Of a stretch of DNA of 64,000 nt, positions 27,472 through 36,340 are shown piece after piece. Both the position numbers and the translations under genes were made by a program. Below the pieces are notes generated by a model. That model was not told the origin of the DNA. It saw only the letters and a list, made by a program, of their open reading frames with translations, and did not search any database. The first letter of the stretch is position 1. Each line of letters starts with the position of its first letter. Location of the stretch: NCBI GenBank assembly GCA_963702595.1, contig CAVPDC010000010.1:351878-415877 (forward strand), in the 5' to 3' direction. Source of the stretch: JALORV01 sp963702595. Lineage in GTDB: Bacteria; Pseudomonadota; Gammaproteobacteria; Burkholderiales; Burkholderiaceae_F.

Positions 27472-27760
27472 GCGGGTTTCCGGGCAAAAAATGTCCACAA
27501 AGCCTGTGGCGCCGTGCCGGTGCGACTTTTGCGCCTCGTACGAACGGGTGAGGGCCTGTACAAGCTCTTGATTTCGTGCCGCTTTTCCATCTGCTTACAG
27601 TGTGGGCACGGCTTGTAAAGTCCGTCGCGACAAGGGTTTAGCGTAGCGTGCAACAAGTTCTTCACATACTTATCCACAGGAACTGTGGAAACTTGCGATC
27701 CCCTCGGCACGCAACTACATTTCCCGCGATTCACGCGCGCCGTCACCGGAGTCAAACGAG
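27472..27760. other. Divergent region between xseA and exbB
   Basis: These 289 bases carry a perfect DnaA box and related half-sites but no gene. The local base composition is lower in GC than the flanking genes. No clear promoter hexamer pair was found. Confidence 0.5.
27670..27678 (+). promoter_or_regulatory. DnaA box
   Basis: TTATCCACA, an exact match to the high-affinity DnaA box. It is part of a short hairpin (TCCACAG, GAA, CTGTGGA). A related ATGTCCACA lies near 27491. Confidence 0.55.
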
Positions 27761-28366
27761 TTGTTCGCCATCATTGTTGAGTTGGGCTGGCCCGTGTGGC
27801 CTCTGGTTCTCGCGTCCGTACTTGCCCTGGCGCTGATCATCGAAAGGACCGTCGCCCTTCGGCGTCCCCGCATCTTACCGAGCGGACTTCTCGAAGACGT
27901 CGTGGGCCTCGTCAAGAAGCAGTCCGTAACCCCCGACATCATCGGCAAGCTCGAACAGAATTCGCCGCTCGGTCGCGTCCTCGCGGCCGGCCTGCGCAAC
28001 GACCGGGTACTGCGTGAAGGCGCGATCCAGCAGATCGAGGCCGCGGGCGCCGTCGTCGCCAACCGACTGACGAAGAACCTGACGTTGCTGGGATCGATCG
28101 GCTCGATCGCGCCGCTGCTGGGCCTGTTTGGCACGGTGGTCGGGATGATCCACATCTTCGCTTCGCAGCAGGCGGGATCGAGCCCGCAGGAACTGGCGCG
28201 CGGCATCTCGGTGGCGCTGTACTGCACCGCGATGGGCATCATCGTCGCCGTCCCGGCGGTGCTGGCGCACCGGTACTTCCGTCGCCTCGTCGAGGACTAC
28301 CTGGTCGACATGGAGGAGCAGGCCGAGCGGTTGCTCGAATTCATCTACGGCGGACGAGGCCAGTAA
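27761..28366 (+). CDS. exbB: MotA/TolQ/ExbB proton channel family protein
   Basis: Inner-membrane stator subunit of 201 residues with three predicted helices, at about 8-28, 108-132 and 150-172. The second and third contain the family's GSIGSIAPLLGLFGTVVGMI and ISVALYCTAMGIIVAVPAVL. With the ExbD-like partner it uses proton flow to energise outer-membrane or envelope work. The start is a TTG with GGAG 9 nt upstream. It overlaps exbD as TAATG. TolQ cannot be excluded, but location before lpxK and the absence of tolA/tolB favour an ExbB-like role. Confidence 0.9.
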   Translation: MFAIIVELGWPVWPLVLASVLALALIIERTVALRRPRILPSGLLEDVVGLVKKQSVTPDIIGKLEQNSPLGRVLAAGLRNDRVLREGAIQQIEAAGAVVANRLTKNLTLLGSIGSIAPLLGLFGTVVGMIHIFASQQAGSSPQELARGISVALYCTAMGIIVAVPAVLAHRYFRRLVEDYLVDMEEQAERLLEFIYGGRGQ

Positions 28367-28788
28367 TGCGGTTTCGGCGCTCCTATGAGGAGGAACCGGA
28401 AGTCAACCTGATTCCGCTGATCGACGTCCTGCTCATCGTCCTGATCTTCCTGGCCGTCAGCACGACCTACTCGCGGTTTGCAGAGCTCAAGGTCCAGTTG
28501 CCGACCGCCGATGCGACCACGCCCGCCCCGCCGCCAAACGTGATCAACGTCGCCGTCACCGCGGACGGTCGCTATGCGCTGGAAAGGAACCTGTTGACCG
28601 CCACCAGTCCCGAGGGACTGGCATCCGAACTGACCAAAGCGGCGCAGAACCGGGAAGACACGCTGCTGGTCATCAATGCGGACGCGCAGTCGCCGCACCA
28701 GGCTGTCATCAGCGTGATGGAAGCCGCCCGAATGGCAGGCATCGTCCGCATCAGTTTCGCCACCCAGCGCGCCGCGGGACGTCGTTGA
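28366..28788 (+). CDS. exbD: ExbD/TolR family protein
   Basis: Partner of the preceding channel protein, 140 residues. One N-terminal transmembrane helix (LIPLIDVLLIVLIFLAVST) carries the conserved proton-path Asp in LIDVLL. The periplasmic domain follows, ending in the ISVMEAARMAGIVRISFAT segment typical of ExbD/TolR. Translation is coupled to exbB through TAATG. lpxK follows after 9 nt, which ties this motor to envelope biogenesis in a single operon. Confidence 0.92.
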   Translation: MRFRRSYEEEPEVNLIPLIDVLLIVLIFLAVSTTYSRFAELKVQLPTADATTPAPPPNVINVAVTADGRYALERNLLTATSPEGLASELTKAAQNREDTLLVINADAQSPHQAVISVMEAARMAGIVRISFATQRAAGRR

Positions 28789-28797
28789 TCGACCGCG

Positions 28798-29865
28798 GTG
28801 CCCGCTGACGCCTCCACGGAAGCCGCGGTCACCTCGGCCTGGCAGCGCCGCGGCCTGCTGGCCTGGCTGCTCAGTCCATTGGCACTGCTGCACGCCGGCA
28901 TCCTGCTGCTGAGGCGAGCGGCCTACGCTGTTGGCCTGCTGCGCACCGAGCGCGTGGGCGTACCGGTTGTCGTCGTCGGCAACCTGTACGTCGGCGGCAC
29001 CGGCAAGACGCCTCTCGCCATCGAGCTGGTACGCGCGCTGCAGCGGCACGGCTGGCACCCGGGCGTCGTGTCGAGAGGCTACGGCGGCTCGGCGCGCTCG
29101 CCACGCCTCGTCGACGCCGATGCGGCAGCCACCGAGGTCGGCGATGAACCATTGCTGATCGCGCGCTCGACGCAGGCACCGGTGGCCATCGGCTCCCGTC
29201 GGGTCGCAGCCGCGCGCCAACTGCTGCGGGCGCATTCCGACTGCGACGTCATCGTCGCCGATGACGGGCTGCAACACCTGCGCCTGGCGCGCGACGTGGA
29301 GATCGCACTGGTGGATGAGCGCGGCCTCGGCAACGGCTGGCTGCTGCCGGCCGGCCCGCTGCGCGAACCGGCCAGTCGGCTCGACAGCGTGGACGCGGTC
29401 GTCGTGCGGGGCGCTCCGACCGTGACGTGGAGGACCGCGAGCTTCGAAATGCAGACCCGCCTTGCCGATGAGGTACATCGACTCGGCGACCGCGCCCACA
29501 CGATGCCGCTCGCAGAGCTGGCGCGCCGGCAAGCGACCGGCTCGCTGAGGATGACGGCCGCTGCCGGTATCGGCGTGCCCGAGCGCTTCTTCGCGATGCT
29601 GCGCGCCTCCGGCCTGGCCTTCGAACCGCTGCCCCTGCCTGACCACTACGACTTCCGGGACAACCCGTTCGCCGGGCTGCGCTCGCACCTCGTGCTGATC
29701 ACCGAGAAGGACGCCGTAAAATGCGAACGCATCGAGCCCTTACGCAAGGATCCACGCATCTGGGTCGTGCCGCTCGCGGCGACAATCGAAGAGCGGCTGA
29801 TCGATCTGGTCGTGACACGCCTGACTCCTCACCGAAAGACAGCGAATGGATCCTCGACTGCTTGA
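28798..29865 (+). CDS. lpxK: Tetraacyldisaccharide 4'-kinase LpxK
   Basis: Phosphorylates the 4' position of the lipid A precursor at the inner membrane. The 355-residue protein has an N-terminal membrane-associated helix (LLAWLLSPLALLHAGILL), the Walker A motif GNLYVGGTGKTP, and the family segments SRGYGG, GDEPLLIA and DDGLQHLRLARDVEI. The start is GTG 28798. Its end overlaps the next gene by 20 nt. Together with kdsB two genes on, it marks an LPS-producing Gram-negative. Confidence 0.95.
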   Translation: MPADASTEAAVTSAWQRRGLLAWLLSPLALLHAGILLLRRAAYAVGLLRTERVGVPVVVVGNLYVGGTGKTPLAIELVRALQRHGWHPGVVSRGYGGSARSPRLVDADAAATEVGDEPLLIARSTQAPVAIGSRRVAAARQLLRAHSDCDVIVADDGLQHLRLARDVEIALVDERGLGNGWLLPAGPLREPASRLDSVDAVVVRGAPTVTWRTASFEMQTRLADEVHRLGDRAHTMPLAELARRQATGSLRMTAAAGIGVPERFFAMLRASGLAFEPLPLPDHYDFRDNPFAGLRSHLVLITEKDAVKCERIEPLRKDPRIWVVPLAATIEERLIDLVVTRLTPHRKTANGSSTA

Positions 29866-30028
29866 CATCCTCGTCTGCCCGCTCTGCAAGGGGACGCTCG
29901 ACTTCCACAAGGATGCCCAGGAACTCGTGTGCAAGGCCGATGCGTTGGCCTACCCGATCCGCGACGGCATACCGGTGATGCTCGAGTCCGAGGCACGCAA
30001 GGTCGAACCGGCAGAACTCGGGCGCTGA
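29846..30028 (+). CDS. Trm112-family small protein (YcaR type)
   Basis: A 60-residue protein of the Trm112/UPF0434 family: LDILVCPLCKGTL at the start, then LVCKADALAYPIRDGIPVML. It retains the first CxxC; the second zinc pair is reduced, as in E. coli YcaR. The role is unclear; relatives act as small activators of methyltransferases. The gene overlaps the lpxK end by 20 nt and precedes kdsB, the usual lpxK-ycaR-kdsB order. Confidence 0.93.
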   Translation: MDPRLLDILVCPLCKGTLDFHKDAQELVCKADALAYPIRDGIPVMLESEARKVEPAELGR

Positions 30029-30046
30029 GCCCAGCCGGGCGCAAAC

Positions 30047-30814
30047 GTGGCCGGATTCACCGTCATCATCCCGGCGCGACTGGCCTCCACGCGGCTTCCG
30101 CGCAAGCCGCTGGCCGACATCGCCGGCCTGCCCATGGTGGTCCGCGTCGCCCAATGCGCCCGCGCGAGCCGCGCGAGTCGCGTCGTCGTAGCGGCCGACA
30201 GTGACGAGATCGTCGACGCCTGCCGCAAGCACGGCGTCGAATCGCTGGCGACATCACCGGCTCATGCGACCGGCACCGACCGCCTGGCGGAAGCCGTCGC
30301 GATGCTCGCGCTGGCGTCGGACGAGGTCGTTGTCAATGTCCAGGGTGACGAGCCGCTGATCCCGCCTGCGGTCATCGACGCCGTGGCCGACCTGCTCGAG
30401 AGCAGCCCCGATTGCGCCATGGCCACCGCGGCACACCCGATCCTTGATGCCGCGGAGTTCTTCAACCCCAACGTCGTCAAGGTGGTCACCGACCGACGCG
30501 GTCAGGCACTTTACTTTTCCCGCGCGCCTATCCCGTGGGCACGCGATGCGTTCGACTCGGACCGGACCACGCTCCCATCGACGTTGGGCGCGCGCCGGCA
30601 TGTTGGGCTGTACGCCTATCGGGTCGGATTCCTGGCGCAGTTTCCGAAGTTGCCCCCGGACGCCCTCGAGGAGTTCGAACGGCTCGAACAACTGAGGGCG
30701 CTGGCCCACGGCCATCGGATCGCCGTGCTCGGCCTGCAGGGCGCCCTGCCCCCGGGCGTCGACACGCCGACCGACCTCGAGAAGGTGCGTGCCCTGTTCG
30801 CCGCGCGGCGATAG
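30047..30814 (+). CDS. kdsB: 3-deoxy-manno-octulosonate cytidylyltransferase
   Basis: Activates Kdo to CMP-Kdo for the LPS inner core. The 255-residue protein has the N-terminal nucleotide motif IPARLASTRLPRKPLADIAG, the metal-binding VVVNVQGDEPLIPP and the Kdo site region RHVGLYAYRVGFL. The start is GTG 30047, 18 nt after the previous stop. It ends the exbB-to-kdsB operon. Confidence 0.96.
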   Translation: MAGFTVIIPARLASTRLPRKPLADIAGLPMVVRVAQCARASRASRVVVAADSDEIVDACRKHGVESLATSPAHATGTDRLAEAVAMLALASDEVVVNVQGDEPLIPPAVIDAVADLLESSPDCAMATAAHPILDAAEFFNPNVVKVVTDRRGQALYFSRAPIPWARDAFDSDRTTLPSTLGARRHVGLYAYRVGFLAQFPKLPPDALEEFERLEQLRALAHGHRIAVLGLQGALPPGVDTPTDLEKVRALFAARR

Positions 30815-30845
30815 ACTCCGCCGCCTCGACTGAAGGAGACTTCCG

Positions 30846-32411
30846 ATGAAGCGACTCGTCGCGACCATCCTGCTGGCCGCGCTGGCCACCGCCGGCGCCC
30901 AAGCCAAGACGCTGCGCTGGGCCTCGCAGGGCGACTACCAGACGGCCGATCCCTACTCGCAAAACGAACTGCTGACGAACCTCTTCGCGCAGCAGGTGCA
31001 CGACACGCTGGTGATGCGCGACAAGGACATGAAGATTGTCCCTGGGCTCGCGGTCTCGTGGTCGCAGCTCAGTCCGACGACCTGGCGCTTCAATCTGCGC
31101 AAGGGCGTCAAATTTCACGACGGCGCGCCGTTCACCGCCGACGATGTCGTTTTCTCCTTCGAGCGCGCCAGCCATCCGAACTCGCAGATCCGGCAGTACG
31201 CGATCCCGTCCGGCAAACCGCGCAAGATCGACGACTACACCGTCGAGTTCGTGCAGGACAAGCCCAATCCGATCATGCTGGAGCACGTTGCCACAATCTT
31301 CTTGATGAACAAGGCCTGGGCCGAGAAGAACAAGGTCGAGCGGCCGCTGTCGTTCAAGGACCGCGAGGAGACCTATGCCGCGCGCAACGCCAACGGCACC
31401 GGGCCGTTCATGCTGGTTTCGCGCGAGCCTGGCGTGAAGAGCGTCCTTAAGAAGAATCCGGCGTGGTGGGGCACGGTGACGGGCAACATCGACGAAATCG
31501 TGTACTCGCCGATTGGCTCCGACGCAACGCGCATCGCCGCACTGCTGTCGGGCCAGGTCGACTTCATCCTCGACCCGCCGCCGCAGGACATCGCGCGCCT
31601 GAAGGCCAACAAGGACATCAAGGTGGTCGAAGGTCAGGAGAACCGGATCATTTTCTTCGGCTTCGACCAGAACCGCGACGAACTCCTCTACTCGAACGTC
31701 AAGGGCAAGAATCCGTTCAAGGACAAGCGTGTGCGGCAGGCGGTCTACCAGGCGATCGACATCGAGGCACTGAAGGGCAAGACGATGCGCGGCGCGGCGC
31801 TGCCCACCGGCGGCATCACGCCGTCAACCCTGCCGTCGACGCCTGAAATCGAGAAGCGCCGCCCGTACGATCCGGAGGCGGCGAAAAAGCTGCTGGCGGA
31901 AGCCGGCTACCCGAACGGCTTCGAGGTGACGCTGGACTGCCCGAACAACCGCTACATCAACGACGAGGAAATCTGTGTCGCGGTGGCGGCGATGCTGTCG
32001 CGCATCGGCATCCAGACCAAGGTCACCGCGCAGCCGCGCACCACTTACTTCCCGAAGCTCGAGAAGTTCGACACCAGCTTCTACATGCTCGGCTGGGGCG
32101 GCGCGATCACCGACGCGCAGACGATGCTGTCACCGGTGCTGCGCTCGAAGGACGACAAGACCGGCAACGGCAGCTTCAACTACGGCCGCTATGTCAACCC
32201 GAAGCTCGATGCATTGATCGACGCAGCCGCGGTGGAGACCGACTCGGCCAGGCGGCGTCAGATGATCACCGACGCACTGACCGAGCACAACGAACAGGTC
32301 CACCATGTCCCGCTGCACCGTCAGGTGATTCCCTGGGCGATGCGCAGCAACGTCCATGTGGTGCACCGGCCCGACAACTGGCTGATCGGCGAGTGGGTAC
32401 GCATCGACTGA
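30846..32411 (+). CDS. ABC transporter substrate-binding protein, family 5 (peptide/nickel type)
   Basis: Periplasmic binding protein of 521 residues with a signal peptide ending near residue 20 (AGAQA). It belongs to the DppA/OppA-like family: PGLAVSWSQLSPTTWRFNLR, GVKFHDGAPFTADDVVFSFE and ATRIAALLSGQVDFI are typical. The ligand is likely an oligopeptide but cannot be read from sequence. No permease or ATPase gene is adjacent, so it must use a transporter encoded elsewhere. A ribosome binding site (AAGGAG) precedes the ATG and a terminator follows. Confidence 0.9.
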   Translation: MKRLVATILLAALATAGAQAKTLRWASQGDYQTADPYSQNELLTNLFAQQVHDTLVMRDKDMKIVPGLAVSWSQLSPTTWRFNLRKGVKFHDGAPFTADDVVFSFERASHPNSQIRQYAIPSGKPRKIDDYTVEFVQDKPNPIMLEHVATIFLMNKAWAEKNKVERPLSFKDREETYAARNANGTGPFMLVSREPGVKSVLKKNPAWWGTVTGNIDEIVYSPIGSDATRIAALLSGQVDFILDPPPQDIARLKANKDIKVVEGQENRIIFFGFDQNRDELLYSNVKGKNPFKDKRVRQAVYQAIDIEALKGKTMRGAALPTGGITPSTLPSTPEIEKRRPYDPEAAKKLLAEAGYPNGFEVTLDCPNNRYINDEEICVAVAAMLSRIGIQTKVTAQPRTTYFPKLEKFDTSFYMLGWGGAITDAQTMLSPVLRSKDDKTGNGSFNYGRYVNPKLDALIDAAAVETDSARRRQMITDALTEHNEQVHHVPLHRQVIPWAMRSNVHVVHRPDNWLIGEWVRID

Positions 32412-32428
32412 CCTGACTCCGCCCGACG

Positions 32429-32456
32429 ACGGGGCCGACTCCGGCCCCGTTTCTTC
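32429..32456 (+). terminator. Intrinsic terminator after the binding-protein gene
   Basis: ACGGGGCC, loop GACTCC, GGCCCCGT, then TTCTTCC, 17 nt after the stop. Confidence 0.85.
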
Positions 32457-32604
32457 CGGCGTCCCGGCCAAGCATCGGCAGGTGGCCACCCGCGCTACTC
32501 AGGGCGCCTGCCAGCCTGATCCGGGTAGAATCCTGCGGTTTTAGCGCCGGGCAACGTTTCCGGTCGCCGCATAACAACGATGCAGTGCGGGCAGAGGACG
32601 GGGG

Positions 32605-33261
32605 ATGCGACTGATATTGCTGGGACCGCCCGGGGCGGGCAAGGGCACGCAGGCCGCGTTTATCAAGGAACGCTTCGGCATTCCGCAGATTTCCACCGGT
32701 GACATGCTGCGCGCCGCCGTCAAGGCCGGCACGCCGCTTGGTATCGCGGCGAAGAAGGTGATGGACGCCGGTGGCCTGGTCTCCGATGACATCATCATCG
32801 GCCTGGTGAAGGATCGGCTGCAGCAGCCGGACACCGCCAACGGTTACCTCTTCGACGGCTTCCCGCGCACGATTCCGCAGGCCGATGCGATGAAGGCGGC
32901 CAACGTTGCGATCGACTACGTGCTCGAGATCGACGTACCCGACAGCGACATCATCGACCGTATGAGCGGACGCCGCGTGCATGTGGCCAGCGGCCGTACC
33001 TACCACGTGCGCTTCAATCCGCCGAAGGCGGAAGGCCGCGATGATGTCACCGGCGAACCCCTGATCCAGCGCGACGACGACCGCGAGGACACGGTGCGCA
33101 AGCGCCTCGAGGTCTATCACGCGCAGACGCGCGCCCTCGTGGAGTACTACTCGAAGCTGGCCGCCGCCGGGCAGCCTGGCGCACCGAAGTACCGCAGGAT
33201 CTCGGGCGTCGGCCCGGTCGAAGAAATCCGGAGCCGCGCGTTCGACGCGCTCGCCTCGTAG
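32605..33261 (+). CDS. adk: Adenylate kinase
   Basis: Interconverts ATP + AMP and 2 ADP. The 218-residue protein is the long form with a full LID domain. The P-loop is GPPGAGKGTQ, the AMP-binding region STGDMLRAAV and GFPRTIPQ, and the LID runs from GRRVHVASGRTYHV to DDREDTVRKRL. The LID lacks the zinc cysteines. GAGGACGGGGG precedes the ATG. A TAGAAT at 32526 is a possible -10. It lies 45 nt before hppA, so both may be co-transcribed. Confidence 0.97.
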   Translation: MRLILLGPPGAGKGTQAAFIKERFGIPQISTGDMLRAAVKAGTPLGIAAKKVMDAGGLVSDDIIIGLVKDRLQQPDTANGYLFDGFPRTIPQADAMKAANVAIDYVLEIDVPDSDIIDRMSGRRVHVASGRTYHVRFNPPKAEGRDDVTGEPLIQRDDDREDTVRKRLEVYHAQTRALVEYYSKLAAAGQPGAPKYRRISGVGPVEEIRSRAFDALAS

Positions 33262-33306
33262 CTTTCGCTTTGTACCTGATACCCAAGTTTCGATAAGGAG
33301 AACCTC

Positions 33307-35751
33307 ATGTCTGCATTGGCACTCGCCCTGCTCTGCGGCCTCGCGGCCCTGGCCTTTGGCGCGTGGTCGATTACCTGGATCCTGAAGCAGCCCGCAGGTA
33401 ATGCGCGCATGCAGGAAATCGCCGCCGCCGTGCAAACCGGCGCCCAGGCCTACCTCAACCGGCAGTACCGCACGATCGCCATCGTCGGTGTCGTGCTGGC
33501 AGTCATCATCGCGGTGGTGCCGCAGCTCGGGCTGTGGACCGCGATCGGCTTCGTGCTCGGTGCGGTGCTGTCCGGCCTCGCCGGCTATGTCGGCATGAAC
33601 GTCTCGGTGCGTTCGAACGTCCGCACCGCGCAGGCGGCAACCCAGGGCCTGAACCCGGCGCTCAACATCGCGTTCCGTGGCGGCGCCATCACGGGGCTGC
33701 TGGTGGTCGGTCTCGGACTGATCGGCGTCGCCGGGTTCTACTGGGTTCTGACGAAGACCCACGCCACGGCCAACACGCGCGATCTGCTGCACCCGATGAT
33801 CGGCTTCGCGTTCGGCGCGTCGCTGATCTCGATCTTCGCGCGACTCGGCGGCGGCATCTTCACCAAGGGCGCCGACGTTGGCGCTGATCTCGTCGGCAAG
33901 GTCGAAGCCGGCATCCCCGAAGACGACCCGCGCAATCCGGCGGTTATCGCCGACAACGTCGGTGACAATGTCGGCGACTGCGCAGGCATGGCAGCGGACC
34001 TCTTCGAAACATTCGCGGTCACCGTCATCGCGACGATGCTGATCGGCGGCCTGGTGTTCAAGGGCTCGGACGCCGGCATCCTTTATCCGCTGGTCATCTC
34101 CGGCGTCTCGATCCTGTCGTCGATCGTCGGTTGCTTCTTCGTCAAGGCACGCGACGGCGGCAAGATCATGAACGCGCTGTACCGGGGGCTGATCGTCGCC
34201 GGCGTGATCTCGCTGGTGCTGTTCTGGCCGGTGACGAGCTGGATGCTTGGGCCGGTTGCGGCTGGCGCCGGACTCACCGTGATGAACCTCTATCTCGCGG
34301 CCGTGGTCGGCCTGGTGCTGACCGCAGCGCTGGTCTACATCACTGAGTACTACACCGGCACGCAGTTCGCGCCGGTCAAGTACGTCGCCCAGGCCTCCAC
34401 CACGGGGCACGCGACCAACATCATTGCCGGCATCGCGGTCTCGATGAAGGCCTGCGCCTGGCCGGTGATCGCGATCTGCGCCGCCATCCTCGCGTCCTAC
34501 TGGCTCGCGGGCCTCTACGGCATCGCGGTCGCGGCAACGTCGATGCTGTCGATGACGGGCATCATCGTCGCGCTCGACGCCTATGGCCCGATCACCGACA
34601 ACGCCGGCGGCATCGCCGAAATGGCGGACATGCCGAAGGAAGTGCGGGCCATTACCGACCCGCTGGACGCCGTTGGCAACACGACCAAAGCCGTCACCAA
34701 GGGCTACGCGATCGGCTCGGCCGCCCTGGCCGCGCTGGTGCTCTTTGCCGACTACACCGGCGGCCTGGAACAGGCCGGCATGAAGGTCACCTTCGACCTG
34801 TCGAACCACATGGTGATCATTGGCCTCTTCATCGGCGGCCTGATCCCGTTCCTGTTCGGCGCGATGGCGATGGAAGCGGTCGGCCGCGCGGCCGGCGCGG
34901 TGGTCAACGAAGTGCGGCGCCAGTTCCGCGAGATCCCGGGAATCATGGAATACAAGGCCAAGCCCGACTACAGCCGGGCGGTCGACATGCTCACCACCGC
35001 GGCGATCAAGGAAATGATGATCCCGTCGTTGCTGCCGGTGCTGGTGCCGATCGTCGTCGGCGTCATCCTCGGACCGGCGGCACTCGGTGGCGTGCTGATG
35101 GGCACTATCGTCACGGGACTCTTCGTCGCCATTTCTATGACGACCGGCGGCGGAGCGTGGGACAACGCCAAGAAGTACATCGAAGAGGGCCACCACGGCG
35201 GCAAGGGCTCGGACGCGCACAAGGCGGCTGTCACTGGTGACACTGTTGGCGACCCGTACAAGGACACCGCCGGCCCGGCGGTCAATCCGCTGATCAAGAT
35301 CATCAACATCGTCGCGCTGCTGATCGTGCCGATCATCGCCACGATTCACGGCGGCAAACCGGCCCCGGCCGCTGCGGCGCCGGCACCGATCGTCACAGAA
35401 GTCGCCACCATCGCGGTGCCGGTCGTGGTCGTTGTCGGCGTACCGAGCCGCGTGCACTTCAATACCGGCTCGAACGACATTTCGAACGCCGGCAAGCTCA
35501 TCCTCAGCGGCTATGCCAAGGCGCTGAAGGCCAACCCGGAGGCGAAGGTGGAGCTCTCCGGTTACGCCGACCCGACCGGAGACGCCACGAAGAACCTGGA
35601 ACTGGCCAAGGCACGGGCCACGGTGGTGCGTGACTCACTGGTCGCCGACGGCGTCGCGGCCGAGCGCATCGCGCTGGTTAAGCCCACCGACGTCATCGTT
35701 GGGCAGGGCAACGACGCTGATGCGCGCCGCGTCGACATCATCCTGCGCTGA
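33307..35751 (+). CDS. hppA: K+-insensitive proton-pumping pyrophosphatase with C-terminal OmpA-like domain
   Basis: Membrane pyrophosphatase that couples PPi hydrolysis to proton export. Residues 1-680 are a complete H+-PPase with about 16 helices and the PPi/Mg2+ motifs GGGIFTKGADVGADLVGKVE, DNVGDNVGDCAG and TGDTVGDPYKDTAGP. Lys461 in GNTTKAV is the residue known to mark K+-independent pumps. After the last helix (about 690) an Ala/Pro/Val linker leads to an OmpA-like domain (about 715-814). Asp755 and Arg770, 15 residues apart, match the diaminopimelate-binding pair of OmpA. At 814 residues it is over 100 longer than typical HppA. The tail should lie in the periplasm. AAGGAG precedes the ATG. 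Confidence 0.95.
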   Translation: MSALALALLCGLAALAFGAWSITWILKQPAGNARMQEIAAAVQTGAQAYLNRQYRTIAIVGVVLAVIIAVVPQLGLWTAIGFVLGAVLSGLAGYVGMNVSVRSNVRTAQAATQGLNPALNIAFRGGAITGLLVVGLGLIGVAGFYWVLTKTHATANTRDLLHPMIGFAFGASLISIFARLGGGIFTKGADVGADLVGKVEAGIPEDDPRNPAVIADNVGDNVGDCAGMAADLFETFAVTVIATMLIGGLVFKGSDAGILYPLVISGVSILSSIVGCFFVKARDGGKIMNALYRGLIVAGVISLVLFWPVTSWMLGPVAAGAGLTVMNLYLAAVVGLVLTAALVYITEYYTGTQFAPVKYVAQASTTGHATNIIAGIAVSMKACAWPVIAICAAILASYWLAGLYGIAVAATSMLSMTGIIVALDAYGPITDNAGGIAEMADMPKEVRAITDPLDAVGNTTKAVTKGYAIGSAALAALVLFADYTGGLEQAGMKVTFDLSNHMVIIGLFIGGLIPFLFGAMAMEAVGRAAGAVVNEVRRQFREIPGIMEYKAKPDYSRAVDMLTTAAIKEMMIPSLLPVLVPIVVGVILGPAALGGVLMGTIVTGLFVAISMTTGGGAWDNAKKYIEEGHHGGKGSDAHKAAVTGDTVGDPYKDTAGPAVNPLIKIINIVALLIVPIIATIHGGKPAPAAAAPAPIVTEVATIAVPVVVVVGVPSRVHFNTGSNDISNAGKLILSGYAKALKANPEAKVELSGYADPTGDATKNLELAKARATVVRDSLVADGVAAERIALVKPTDVIVGQGNDADARRVDIILR

Positions 35752-35762
35752 GAGGAGCCCGC

Positions 35763-36278
35763 ATGTTCGACGAAGAAGACAGGGAAACCGGCTACGCACT
35801 GTTCCTGGCGATCGGGTTGGCGATCTTCGTATCGATCTTCACGATCGGTATAGCCGCCGGCACCGCCATCGGCCAGTTGGGCAAGAAGTCCGGCGCGTCC
35901 CCTGCGGCCACATTGCCGGTGGCCACAGCCACAGCCACGGCCGCATCATCGGCAGTGCCGGCCACCGCGCCGATGGCCAGGCTCTACTTCGAACTGGGCA
36001 AGGCGGAGTTGCCGGCTGATGCGCTGACGCAACTCGCGCCGCTCATTACCGCCGCCAGGGACACCAGCGCGGCGCGGTGGGTCATCTCGGGCTTCCACGA
36101 TGCCAGCGGTGACGCGGCGGCCAATGCCGAACTCGCCAAGCACCGTGCCTTTGCCGTGCGCGACCTGCTCGTAACGGCCGGAGTCAGCGCCCAGGCGATC
36201 GAATTGTCAAAGCCGGCGGTCACGATGGGCGGCGCGGATCCGCGGGAGGCACGCCGCGTCGATGTGACGCTGCGCTGA
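35763..36278 (+). CDS. Membrane-anchored OmpA-like domain protein
   Basis: A 171-residue protein with one N-terminal transmembrane helix (about 11-37, ALFLAIGLAIFVSIFTIGIA), an Ala/Thr/Pro linker and an OmpA-like C-terminal domain (about 72-171). Asp113 and Arg128 keep the 15-residue spacing of the peptidoglycan-binding pair. The end, ARRVDVTLR, matches the end of HppA (ARRVDIILR), so the two domains look related by duplication. It starts 11 nt after hppA with GAGAGGAG upstream, so they form one operon. It probably links the inner membrane to peptidoglycan. Confidence 0.85.
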   Translation: MFDEEDRETGYALFLAIGLAIFVSIFTIGIAAGTAIGQLGKKSGASPAATLPVATATATAASSAVPATAPMARLYFELGKAELPADALTQLAPLITAARDTSAARWVISGFHDASGDAAANAELAKHRAFAVRDLLVTAGVSAQAIELSKPAVTMGGADPREARRVDVTLR

Positions 36279-36297
36279 GTACGGCAACGGCAACAAC

Positions 36298-36331
36298 GGG
36301 CGGTCAGCAAGCGCTGCACCGCCCTTTTTTT
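36298..36331 (+). terminator. Intrinsic terminator of the hppA operon
   Basis: GGGCGGT, an inner CAGC/GCTG stem, ACCGCCC and a seven-T run. Confidence 0.92.
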
Positions 36332-36340
36332 GACCCGTCC

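Noticed and set aside
27661..27700. Possible replication origin
   Set aside because: Only one perfect DnaA box, no AT-rich unwinding region and no dnaA, dnaN, gidA or parAB nearby.
32266..35457. Very long open frame antisense to adk and hppA
   Set aside because: It mirrors the codon structure of the sense genes in GC-rich DNA and is rich in Arg/His/Asp with no recognisable domain. Sense genes are secure.
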